DNA from: Blattabacterium cuenoti
GTDB taxonomy: Bacteria; Bacteroidota; Bacteroidia; Flavobacteriales; Blattabacteriaceae
NCBI RefSeq assembly: GCF_014252395.1
Contig: NZ_CP059219.1
Location: 44,779 to 108,778, forward strand
Length of the DNA: 64,000 nucleotides
Direction of reading: 5' to 3'
Below, one piece after another: positions 26,037 through 34,863 of this stretch. The notes below the pieces were generated by a model, which was not told where the DNA came from, did not search any database, and worked only from the letters and a program-made list of their open reading frames with translations. The translations under genes and the position numbers were made by a program. Each line of letters starts with the position of its first letter. Within the stretch, counting starts at the first letter, position 1.

Positions 26037-26091
26037 TAAAGAAATTTACGAATTTTTTTTTTTCAAAAAATGAGATTTTTTTCTTTTATTC

Positions 26092-26099
26092 TATTTTTG
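26092..26099 (+). promoter_or_regulatory. Candidate -7 element for the act operon
   Basis: TATTTTTG fits TAnnTTTG and lies 33 bases before the actA ATG, giving a leader of about 28 bases. No clear TTTG is found at the -33 position. It shares the 131-bp divergent gap with the M16 operon promoter. Confidence 0.3.
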
Positions 26100-26131
26100 T
26101 TAAATAAAACAACCATGAAGTTGATTGTATT

Positions 26132-27424
26132 ATGAAAAAAATTTTATTTCCTATTTTCCTTTTTTCATTTATTTTTTTGTTAAAATCTGAAGATATAACA
26201 GGAAATCCTGAAAATGGGTTATATATTTTTAAAAAAAATTGTACTACATGTCATTCTATCAAATTAAAAGAAGAAATGATAGGACCAGCTTTACATGGAG
26301 TAACAGAAAGAAGAAGTAGAGAATGGTTGATTAAATGGATTAAAGATAACAAATCTTTAAGAGAAAGTGGAGATAAAAATGCTATAGCTATTTACAAAAA
26401 ATACAATAATGTAGAAATGAATTCATTTTCTACATTATCTGATAATCAGATAGATGATATTCTTTCTTTTATAAGAAATCCAAATATAAAAAAAGATATA
26501 GATAAAAAAAATAATAAAATAGAAGTAACAGAAATAGGAGAAAAAAAATTTTTAATTAAACTAATTATTTTTTGTTTTAGTATATTTTCTTTAATATCTT
26601 TTTGGGTTTTATATAGAATTTATATTTTAACTAAGTTACTTAATGAAACAAAAGAAGATCCTGTTTTCAAAAAGATAGATTTCCCTATAAATATTTTATA
26701 CAAAAAATTTTTAGGAAGAAAAAAAAATAAGTGGTATTTGTTATCTTCTTTTATGATTTTTTTTGTTTTATTAGGAATATATGGTATTTGGAGTTTTATG
26801 ATGAAAATTGATGTTAATAAAGGTTATAAACCAGAACAACCTATTTATTTTTCTCATAAAATACATTCTGGTATCAATGAAATTGATTGTCAATATTGTC
26901 ATTTTACTGCTAAATATGGTAAGGTTTCTGGTATACCATCTGCTAATGTTTGTATGAATTGTCATATAACTATTGATGAATATAATGGAAATTATATAGA
27001 AAAAGGAAAAAGTATAGATTATTATAATAAAGAAATACAAAAAATATACTATGCGGTAGGATGGGATCCAAAAAAAAGAAAATATTCTGAAAAAACTCAT
27101 CCCATTAAATGGGTTAGAATACATAATATGCCAGATTTTGTTCATTTTGATCATTCTCAACATATAATAACTGGAGAAAAAATGATAAAAAAGTTTAAAA
27201 ATGTAGATTTAATATGTCAAGCATGTCATGGAGAAGTTCAAAAAATGGATCAAGTAGAAATGTCTAACAATTTTACTATGGAATGGTGTATTTCTTGTCA
27301 TAAGAATGCAGAAATAGATAAAAATAATCAATATTATAAATACCATTTTCCAATTACAAATAATAATAAAAAAATAACCGTAGATATGATTGGTGGAACA
27401 GAATGTGCCAAATGTCATTATTGA
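26132..27424 (+). CDS. actA: Alternative complex III subunit ActA, six-haem cytochrome c
   Basis: Cytochrome subunit of the quinol-oxidising alternative complex III. A signal-like segment (residues 2-17) is followed by a monohaem cytochrome c domain (Cys37, Cys40, His41 in CTTCH), then membrane helices near 140-165 and 200-225, then the five-haem ActA domain: CQYCH 253-257, CMNCH 274-278, CQACH 362-366, CISCH 386-390 and CAKCH 425-429. The fusion of a cytochrome c domain to ActA occurs in other Bacteroidota. Haem attachment would depend on the ResB-CcsA protein encoded at 3441-6584. Confidence 0.93.
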   Translation: MKKILFPIFLFSFIFLLKSEDITGNPENGLYIFKKNCTTCHSIKLKEEMIGPALHGVTERRSREWLIKWIKDNKSLRESGDKNAIAIYKKYNNVEMNSFSTLSDNQIDDILSFIRNPNIKKDIDKKNNKIEVTEIGEKKFLIKLIIFCFSIFSLISFWVLYRIYILTKLLNETKEDPVFKKIDFPINILYKKFLGRKKNKWYLLSSFMIFFVLLGIYGIWSFMMKIDVNKGYKPEQPIYFSHKIHSGINEIDCQYCHFTAKYGKVSGIPSANVCMNCHITIDEYNGNYIEKGKSIDYYNKEIQKIYYAVGWDPKKRKYSEKTHPIKWVRIHNMPDFVHFDHSQHIITGEKMIKKFKNVDLICQACHGEVQKMDQVEMSNNFTMEWCISCHKNAEIDKNNQYYKYHFPITNNNKKITVDMIGGTECAKCHY

Positions 27425-27468
27425 ATGAGAAAAAAAATGAAAAGGATTAATTAATTTTTGTATCGTTT

Positions 27469-30393
27469 ATGAATAATAAAAAAGAAATAATAACATATAA
27501 TCCAGTAAAAAACTTTTTTAATGAAAAAAGTTCTAGAAGAGATTTTCTTAAATGGATAGGATTTAGTACGGCTTCAGTAGCTTTAGCAGCTTGTAAAGGA
27601 CCAGTTATTAAATCTATTCCTTATGTTGTTAAACCAGAAGAAATTACTCCAGGAGTACCTACTTATTATGCTTCTACAATGATTGATTCTTTTGATTTAG
27701 CATGTGTTCTAGTAAAAACTAGAGAAGGACGTCCTATAAAAATAGAACCTAATGTTTTTTCAAAATATTTTAATACAACTTCATCAAGAATACAATCTTC
27801 TTTATTATCTCTTTATGATGAAGAAAGATTAAAGAATCCTTTTTTAAAAGGGAAAAAATGTTCTTGGAATCAGATAGATAATTATATTTTAAAAAAATTA
27901 GAATATATATATAAATCTGGAAAAGATATAATCTTTATATCTTCTTCTTTTCCAAGTTTTTCTACAAAAAAATTAATTCAAGATTTTAAAAAAACATATT
28001 CAAATACTAAATGGATAACTTATGATGCCGTTTCATATTCTAAAGCATTAGATGCTGCAGAATCAGTTTTTGGAATTCGTGCCTTTCCTATTTTTAATTT
28101 AGAAAAATCTAATTTAATAATTTCATTTGATGCTGATTTTTTAGGTGATTGGAGTCCAGAAAACATGGCAAAATATTATGTAAAAAGTAGAAATCCAAAA
28201 AATTCTATGATGCAACATATTCAAATTGAGTCTAATATGACTATTTCTGGAGCTAACGCAGATATTAGAATATCTAAAATTCCTTCTGATATTAAGAATA
28301 TGTTATTAGAAGTATATAAATATATTTTTTTTGGAAAAAAACCTAAAAATAAAACATCAAAAAAAATAGCATTTTTAATAAAAGAAAAGGGATCCAAAAG
28401 CGTTATTTTTGCAGATGGAGATAAAGAATCTTATGAGTTATCCTTTTTAATAAATAAAAAAATTAATAGCGAAACATTACAAAATGATAGGTATATTTTA
28501 TCAAAAGAAAGTAATGATAAAAAATTTATCAATTTTTTTAAAAATTTTAAAGAAGACAAAATTGGAGGTATTTTTATTCATAATACTAATCCTTTATATA
28601 GTCTTCCATTATCATTATCTACTAAAATAAAAAATATTTTAAAAAAAATACCTTTAACTGTATCTTTTTCTACAAAAAAAGATGAAACTAACGAAATAAT
28701 GAAGGTATTAGCCCCTATACCACATTGGCTTGAGTCTTGGGGGGATACTAATCCTATTAATAATGTTTATACACTTATACAGCCCACTATTCAATCAATT
28801 TTTAATACAAGACAATTACAAGATTCCTTAATAATTTGGGGGAAAATTAAAGAAAGTAATTATTATGAATATTTAAAAAAAACTTGGGAAAAATATATTA
28901 TACCTAAATCTAATGTTTCTTCTTTTAATGAAGCTTTATACCATGGATTTATAGAAATAAACGATAAAAATAATATTTTATATAAAAATGTAAATAAAAA
29001 AATAGAGTATTACAAAGAAAATAAATTATTAGAAAAAAAAGATCTAAATTTTGAACTTAGACTATACACAAAAATAAGTATGGGAGATGGCCATCAATAT
29101 AATAATCCTTGGTTACAAGAGTTTCCAGATCCTATAACACGTACTACTTGGGATAATTATTTGACTATGTCGTATATTGATGCAAAAAGAATAGGATTAA
29201 AAAATTGGAATATAGGAGATGGATCTTTGAATGGAAATTGTGTAGATTTAATCAAAAATAGTAAAATATTCATTAAAAATTTACCTGTTTTAATTCAACC
29301 TGGACAAGCTATAGGTTCTATAGGATTAGCTTTTGGATATGGTCAAAAAAAAGGAAAACTATATAATGGAAAAAATGCCTATAAAGTATATGAAGATTTT
29401 AATATAATACAATATAATATAAAAATAAAAAAATCTAGAAAAATACATGAATTTGCTTGTGTACAATTGCAAAATACAACAGTAGGAAGAGATTTAATTA
29501 AAGAAACAGATTTAGATTCTTTTTTAAAAAAACCTAAAGAAGTTTGGAATCATGAGGAAAAAATATCTATCAACAATACAATAATACCCATAGATCATAT
29601 TTCTATGTGGGAAGAAAAAAATAAAAAAGAAAAAAGTGGACATCATTTTAATCTATCTATAGATTTAAATGCTTGTATTGGATGTGGAGCTTGTATTATA
29701 GCATGTCATTCAGAAAATAATGTTCCTGTTGTAGGAAAAAAAGAAATAAGAAAATCTAGAGATATGCATTGGTTACGTGTAGATAGATATTATAGTGATG
29801 AAAAAAAATATAAAAAAGAAATAAATAATCCAAAAGTATCTTTTCAACCTATTATGTGTCAACATTGTAATTATGCACCTTGTGAAACAGTATGTCCAGT
29901 TGGGGCTACTACTCATGGAAAACAAGGTCAAAATATGATGGCTTATAATCGTTGTGTAGGAACTCGTTATTGTGCAAATAACTGTCCTTATAAAGTTAGA
30001 CGTTTTAATTGGTTTAATTATGCTAATAATCAAAAATTTGATTTTAATATGAATAATACACTAGGAAAAATGGTACTTAATCCTGACGTAGTTGTTAGAA
30101 CTAGAGGTGTTATGGAAAAATGTTCTTTATGCATACAAAAAACACAATATGTTATTGGAATAGCTAAAAAACAAAATAGAAAAATAAAAGATAAAGAATT
30201 TGAAACTGCTTGTAGTATTTCTTGTCCTACAAAAGCTATTACTTTTGGAGATATTAATGATAAAAATAGTATTATTTATAAAAAAATAAAGGATTCCAGA
30301 ACTTATAAACTTCTTGATTTTATAGGAGTACAACCTAATATATCTTATCAATTAAAGATTCATAATAATAAAAATAAAGAAGAAATAATATAA
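27469..30393 (+). CDS. actB: Alternative complex III iron-sulfur subunit ActB
   Basis: The large peripheral subunit of complex III, resembling a molybdopterin oxidoreductase fused to a ferredoxin. The N-terminus has a Tat-type motif SRRDFLK at residues 22-28, then LAAC (39-42), which could be a lipobox. The first part (to about residue 690) is the molybdopterin-like B1 domain, which in studied complexes carries no molybdenum. The last part is B2, with cysteine clusters beginning at Cys736 (CIGCGACIIAC), CQHCNYAPCETVC, CVGTRYCANNC and CSLCIQKTQ with CSISCP. 974 residues is close to the family length. Confidence 0.93.
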   Translation: MNNKKEIITYNPVKNFFNEKSSRRDFLKWIGFSTASVALAACKGPVIKSIPYVVKPEEITPGVPTYYASTMIDSFDLACVLVKTREGRPIKIEPNVFSKYFNTTSSRIQSSLLSLYDEERLKNPFLKGKKCSWNQIDNYILKKLEYIYKSGKDIIFISSSFPSFSTKKLIQDFKKTYSNTKWITYDAVSYSKALDAAESVFGIRAFPIFNLEKSNLIISFDADFLGDWSPENMAKYYVKSRNPKNSMMQHIQIESNMTISGANADIRISKIPSDIKNMLLEVYKYIFFGKKPKNKTSKKIAFLIKEKGSKSVIFADGDKESYELSFLINKKINSETLQNDRYILSKESNDKKFINFFKNFKEDKIGGIFIHNTNPLYSLPLSLSTKIKNILKKIPLTVSFSTKKDETNEIMKVLAPIPHWLESWGDTNPINNVYTLIQPTIQSIFNTRQLQDSLIIWGKIKESNYYEYLKKTWEKYIIPKSNVSSFNEALYHGFIEINDKNNILYKNVNKKIEYYKENKLLEKKDLNFELRLYTKISMGDGHQYNNPWLQEFPDPITRTTWDNYLTMSYIDAKRIGLKNWNIGDGSLNGNCVDLIKNSKIFIKNLPVLIQPGQAIGSIGLAFGYGQKKGKLYNGKNAYKVYEDFNIIQYNIKIKKSRKIHEFACVQLQNTTVGRDLIKETDLDSFLKKPKEVWNHEEKISINNTIIPIDHISMWEEKNKKEKSGHHFNLSIDLNACIGCGACIIACHSENNVPVVGKKEIRKSRDMHWLRVDRYYSDEKKYKKEINNPKVSFQPIMCQHCNYAPCETVCPVGATTHGKQGQNMMAYNRCVGTRYCANNCPYKVRRFNWFNYANNQKFDFNMNNTLGKMVLNPDVVVRTRGVMEKCSLCIQKTQYVIGIAKKQNRKIKDKEFETACSISCPTKAITFGDINDKNSIIYKKIKDSRTYKLLDFIGVQPNISYQLKIHNNKNKEEII

Positions 30394-30411
30394 AAATGAA
30401 ATAGAAAAATT

Positions 30412-31779
30412 ATGTCAAATCATTATGATTATTCTTCTATTAGAAGACCATTAATTTTAGGTAAAAAAACATTAAAAAATATTACCGATGACATATTAAA
30501 ACCTATAGAAAGTAAAGCAAGTAATTTATGGTGGATTGCTATATTTATATCTTTATTTGCTTTTATTTGGGGGTTAATATGCATTTTTTATACAATTGGT
30601 ACAGGTATTGGAGTATGGGGGTTAAATAGAACTATTAATTGGGCATGGGATATTACTAATTTTGTTTGGTGGGTTGGAATTGGTCATGCTGGAACTTTAA
30701 TTTCTGCTGTTTTATTATTATTTAGACAAAAATGGAGATTATCTATTAATCGTTCTGCAGAAGCAATGACTATTTTTGCAGTTATTCAAGCTGGTTTATT
30801 TCCTATCATTCATATGGGAAGACCATGGAATGCTCATTGGGTTTTACCTATACCTAATCAATTTGGTACTTTATGGCCTAATTTTAATTCTCCACTATTG
30901 TGGGATGTATTTGCTATTAGTACTTATTTTTCTGTATCCACAGTTTTTTGGTTTATGGGATTAATACCTGATTTTGCAATGATACGAGATAGAGTAACTG
31001 ATCCTTTTCAAAAAAAAATTTATAGTATTCTTAGTTTTGGTTGGGGAGGAACTTCTAAAGATTGGCAAAGATTTGAAGAACTTTCCTTAGTTTTGGCTGG
31101 TTTATGCACACCATTAGTTTTTTCTGTACATACTATAGTTTCTTTTGATTTTTCTACTTCTGTAATTAAGGGATGGCATAGTACTATATTTCCTCCTTAT
31201 TTTGTAGCAGGAGCTATATTTTCAGGTTTTGCTATGGTACAAACTTTATTAGGTGTTGCAAGAAAAGTTCTTTCTTTAGAAAGTTATATTACAAGAAATC
31301 ATATAGAATATATGAATATGATTATATTATTAACAGGTGGAATTGTTTTATTAGCTTATATAACAGAGTTTATTCTTGCATGGTATTCTGGTAGTATTTT
31401 TGAAAAATTTATTTATTTTTCTGCAGAAGCTTCTAAAGGACCATTTTGGTGGGCTTTTTGGGCTTTAATTATTTGCAATATAATTATTCCACAATTTTTG
31501 TGGATAAAATCTGTGCGAAGAAGTTTTTTTTGGTCTTATATAATAGCTATCATTATAAATATAGGAATGTGGTTTGAAAGATTTGATATAATAGTTTTGA
31601 ATTTAAGTCATGATTATCTTCCATCTTCTTGGACAGGTTTTATTCCATCATTTGTAGATGTTGGAATATTTATAGGAACTATTGGCTTATTTTTTGTTCT
31701 TTATTTATTATATATACGAGTTTTTCCAGTTATTTCACAATCAGAATTAAAAACAATATTAAAAACTGATAAAAAATAA
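30412..31779 (+). CDS. actC: Alternative complex III membrane subunit ActC (NrfD-like)
   Basis: A 455-residue polytopic membrane protein of the NrfD/PsrC family, which holds the quinol site of ACIII and is thought to link quinol oxidation to proton movement. About ten hydrophobic helices are visible, and conserved stretches such as WVGIGHAGTLISAVLLLFRQ and FVHTIVS-like (FSVHTIVSFDFS) match ActC. It lies 18 bp after actB and 1 bp before actD. Confidence 0.93.
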   Translation: MSNHYDYSSIRRPLILGKKTLKNITDDILKPIESKASNLWWIAIFISLFAFIWGLICIFYTIGTGIGVWGLNRTINWAWDITNFVWWVGIGHAGTLISAVLLLFRQKWRLSINRSAEAMTIFAVIQAGLFPIIHMGRPWNAHWVLPIPNQFGTLWPNFNSPLLWDVFAISTYFSVSTVFWFMGLIPDFAMIRDRVTDPFQKKIYSILSFGWGGTSKDWQRFEELSLVLAGLCTPLVFSVHTIVSFDFSTSVIKGWHSTIFPPYFVAGAIFSGFAMVQTLLGVARKVLSLESYITRNHIEYMNMIILLTGGIVLLAYITEFILAWYSGSIFEKFIYFSAEASKGPFWWAFWALIICNIIIPQFLWIKSVRRSFFWSYIIAIIINIGMWFERFDIIVLNLSHDYLPSSWTGFIPSFVDVGIFIGTIGLFFVLYLLYIRVFPVISQSELKTILKTDKK

Positions 31780-31780
31780 A

Positions 31781-32317
31781 ATGAATAGATCTAAATTTTT
31801 TAATGTATATGCATTGTATGAAAATGACGAAAAACTTTTAAATAGCATTAAAATTATTATAAATAATAATTTTAGTATACATGAAGTGTATTCTCCTTTT
31901 CCTATTCATAATCTAAACAAAATATTAAAACTTAAAAAAAGTAATTTATCTTTTCTCTCTTTTATATATGGATTATTTGGTTTTTTTATATCTAGTATAT
32001 TTATTTGGTATACTATGATTTTTGATTGGCCTCAAAATATTGGAGGAAAACCATCTTTTTCTTGGATAAGAAATATTCCTTCATTTATTCCTGTAATATT
32101 TGAATTATCCATATTTTTTTCTGCTCATTTTATGTGTATTACTTATCTTGTTCAATGTAAATTATTTCCAGGATTTATTCGAAAAAATCCTGATTTTAGA
32201 ACTACTGATAATATGTTTTTAATAGAAATACATACAGAAATAAATACAAAAAAATTAGTTTCTTTATTAAAAGAAAATGGAGCTAAAGAGATTAAAATAA
32301 ATACTATTCTTTACTAA
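31781..32317 (+). CDS. actD: Alternative complex III subunit ActD (DUF3341)
   Basis: A 178-residue subunit with an N-terminal soluble part, two membrane helices at about residues 57-77 and 101-121, and a soluble C-terminus. DUF3341 is the ActD family. Conserved segments include VYSPFPIHNLN and FDWPQNIGGKPSFSW. Its role is structural, helping to hold the complex in the membrane. It is tightly packed between actC and actE. Confidence 0.9.
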   Translation: MNRSKFFNVYALYENDEKLLNSIKIIINNNFSIHEVYSPFPIHNLNKILKLKKSNLSFLSFIYGLFGFFISSIFIWYTMIFDWPQNIGGKPSFSWIRNIPSFIPVIFELSIFFSAHFMCITYLVQCKLFPGFIRKNPDFRTTDNMFLIEIHTEINTKKLVSLLKENGAKEIKINTILY

Positions 32318-32329
32318 GAATCATAATTT

Positions 32330-32923
32330 ATGAATCAATATTTATTATTTTTAATTATTATTATATCTTTATCTTCTTGTTGGTTTGATAAAAAAAAACC
32401 AAATATAGTATATATGCCTGATATGTATTATTCTGATGCATATGAACCTTATTCGGATCCATATTTTGATTACAATAAAAAATATAAAAAAATAAAAATT
32501 TCTTTTTTTATAAAAGGAAAAACTTCTAGTCTTTTACCAGTAAAAGGAACTGTTTCTAAAAACAATTTTTATAACTTTAATATTAAATCTTATAAAGATT
32601 TTAATTATTTTAAAAAAATAAAAAAATATCCCTTTTTAGTAAAAGAAGTAAATGAAAAAATAGAAATAATTGAAACAGGAAAAAAATTATATAAAATTAA
32701 TTGTTCTATATGTCATGGAGATAATGGAGATGGACAAGGTCAACTAGTAAAAAATGAAAAAATTTTAGGAATTCCTAATTATAAAGAAAGAGATATTACT
32801 ATTGGAAGTGTTTATTATGTTATTACATATGGTAAAAATAATATGAATTCTTATGCTTCTCAATTAAATGAAATAGATAGATGGAAAGTAGCAGAATATG
32901 TTATTTTATTAAAAAATAAATAA
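32330..32923 (+). CDS. actE: Alternative complex III monohaem cytochrome c subunit ActE
   Basis: A 197-residue lipoprotein cytochrome c. The signal peptide ends in a lipobox LSSC with Cys17 as the lipidated residue. The conserved early motif MPDMYYSDAYEPYSDP is typical of ActE. The single haem site is CSICH (Cys125, Cys128, His129) followed by GDNGDGQG, and a distal Met may lie in NMNSYASQL. It is expected to pass electrons from ActA toward the terminal oxidase or a carrier. Its stop codon abuts the actF ATG. Confidence 0.92.
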   Translation: MNQYLLFLIIIISLSSCWFDKKKPNIVYMPDMYYSDAYEPYSDPYFDYNKKYKKIKISFFIKGKTSSLLPVKGTVSKNNFYNFNIKSYKDFNYFKKIKKYPFLVKEVNEKIEIIETGKKLYKINCSICHGDNGDGQGQLVKNEKILGIPNYKERDITIGSVYYVITYGKNNMNSYASQLNEIDRWKVAEYVILLKNK

Positions 32924-34120
32924 ATGTATATTTTTTGTAAAAGAAAAAAAATAATTATTATATCAATAATAATTATAGGATTAATTATTATTTTATTTAA
33001 TTTATTTAATAATATAAAAAAAGAAAGAATATATTATGAACTTTTTACAGGATTATATACTTCTATTTTTTATTTTACTTCTATATCTTTAGGATCATTA
33101 TTTTTCTTAGTATTACAAAATGTATCAAAGTCTGGTTGGTCCATTATAATTCATCCAATTATGGAAGAAGTATCTTCTTTTATTCCATATGGAGGTTTTA
33201 TGATTCTTATAATTATATTTTTAAACACTTCAGATATTATTCATATGTTTCATTGGATGGATACTGATTTATATAACCCTAATTCATTAAAATATGATAA
33301 AATTATTGCAAGTAAAGAAATGTTTTTAAATATTCCATTTTTTTTAATAAGAAGTTTTATTTATGTATTAGGATGTAGTTTTTTTTATTTTAAAATAAAA
33401 AAAATTTCTAAAGTATTAAATGTTACTTCATCTTTAAATGATTATAAAAAATTAAATTTTATATCTATTATTTATATTATTTTTTTTTCTATTATTTCTA
33501 TATTCATGTCATGGGATTGGATCATGTCTTTTAATCCTCATTGGTTCAGTACTTTATTTGGATGGTATATTTTAAGTAGTACTATTATTACAGGAATTTC
33601 AATGATTACAATGATTGCTATTTATCTGAATAAAAAAAAATATTTTACTTTATTCAATAAAAATCATTTACATGACTTAAGTAAATATTTATTTTCTAGT
33701 AGTTTATTATGGACTTATTTTTGGTTTTCTCAATTTTTACTTTATTGGTATGGAAATATTCCAGAGGAAATTTCTTTTTTTATAAAAAGAGAAGAAAATT
33801 ATAATTACATCCATTTTTGGATGTTAATTCCAAATTTTATAATTCCTTTTTTTACATTAATAAGTAGTAAAAATAAAATTAATTCAAATATAGTATTTTC
33901 AGTAGGATTAATTTTAATGATTGGTCATTATATAAATATATATAGCATTATATATCCAGATTTAAATGTAAAATTTGGAATGTATGAAATAGGTTCTATC
34001 CTATTAATAGGAGGACTTTTTATTTATATTTTATTTTCAAATCTTAATAAAAAAAAATTATATTCTATAGGTCATCCTTTTTTTAAAGAAAGTAAAAATT
34101 ACAAATATCCTTACATGTAA
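32924..34120 (+). CDS. actF: Alternative complex III membrane subunit ActF
   Basis: A 398-residue polytopic membrane protein related to ActC, with about ten hydrophobic segments. Motifs such as HPIMEEVSSFIPYGG, SWDWIMSFNPHWFSTLFGWY and FLLYWYGNIPEE match ActF. It completes actABCDEF. In many Bacteroidota, cytochrome oxidase genes (coxB, coxA) come next; here a convergent trkA gene follows, so the oxidase must be elsewhere. Confidence 0.92.
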   Translation: MYIFCKRKKIIIISIIIIGLIIILFNLFNNIKKERIYYELFTGLYTSIFYFTSISLGSLFFLVLQNVSKSGWSIIIHPIMEEVSSFIPYGGFMILIIIFLNTSDIIHMFHWMDTDLYNPNSLKYDKIIASKEMFLNIPFFLIRSFIYVLGCSFFYFKIKKISKVLNVTSSLNDYKKLNFISIIYIIFFSIISIFMSWDWIMSFNPHWFSTLFGWYILSSTIITGISMITMIAIYLNKKKYFTLFNKNHLHDLSKYLFSSSLLWTYFWFSQFLLYWYGNIPEEISFFIKREENYNYIHFWMLIPNFIIPFFTLISSKNKINSNIVFSVGLILMIGHYINIYSIIYPDLNVKFGMYEIGSILLIGGLFIYILFSNLNKKKLYSIGHPFFKESKNYKYPYM

Positions 34121-34158
34121 TTTTACAAATTATTAATTTAAAATTCAAAATATTATTT

Positions 34159-34854
34159 TTATTTAATATTTTTATCTTTTAAAAAATTCATTATAGATTT
34201 ATTAGACCCAAAAATAGTTAATATATCTCCTTTTTGCAAAATAGTATCTCCTGTTACTAATCCTATTACTTTTCTTGTAGAATTCTTTTTAAAGGACATA
34301 GGATTTTTTATATCTCGTATTACAGTAATTAAAGAAACATAATACTTTTGTGTTAGTTTTAAACTTTTAACTGATTTTCCACTAAAAGAAAATGGAGAAA
34401 AAACTTCTGCTATAGAATGTTTATTATCTACTCTAAAATAATCTAAAGCATAATTAAAAGATATTTGTTTAGTTAATCTAAATGCAGCGTCTTGTTCTGG
34501 ATGAACGACATCATTAATTCCCATAGCTTCTAAAATTGTATCATGTATTTTAGATAAAGATCTACTTACTATTCTAAGATGTTTATATTTTTTTTTTAAT
34601 ATAGCAGTAGTTATTATTGATGATCCTTCATTTTCTCCGATAGCCACAATTCCTAAATTAGCTTGTTGTATAGGTAATACTTTATAAGCAGATTCATTAT
34701 TTGCATCCATACATACTACATTTGCAATATGATCTTTTAACAAATCTACCTTTTCTATTTTATGATCTATACCAAATACTTCATGTCCATTATCTGTTAA
34801 ATTAAGAGCTAAAGATCTTCCAAAATTTCCTAAACCAATAATGATAATTTTCAT
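34159..34854 (-). CDS. trkA: Potassium channel regulatory subunit, TrkA/KtrA type
   Basis: A 231-residue RCK protein that binds nucleotide and gates the potassium transporter. The Rossmann motif GLGNFGRSLA is at residues 7-16, followed by acidic residues for nucleotide binding (GIDHKIEKVD) and a C-terminal RCK_C domain from about residue 140. A single RCK unit makes it closer to KtrA than to the double-unit E. coli TrkA. It follows the trkH-type gene by 9 bp on the same strand, its expected partner. Confidence 0.88.
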   Translation of the reverse strand: MKIIIIGLGNFGRSLALNLTDNGHEVFGIDHKIEKVDLLKDHIANVVCMDANNESAYKVLPIQQANLGIVAIGENEGSSIITTAILKKKYKHLRIVSRSLSKIHDTILEAMGINDVVHPEQDAAFRLTKQISFNYALDYFRVDNKHSIAEVFSPFSFSGKSVKSLKLTQKYYVSLITVIRDIKNPMSFKKNSTRKVIGLVTGDTILQKGDILTIFGSNKSIMNFLKDKNIK

Positions 34855-34863
34855 ATTATTTTC

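Noticed and set aside
26115-26135. Six-codon ATG frame overlapping the actA start
   Set aside because: Too short and no conserved content; expected by chance near a start codon.
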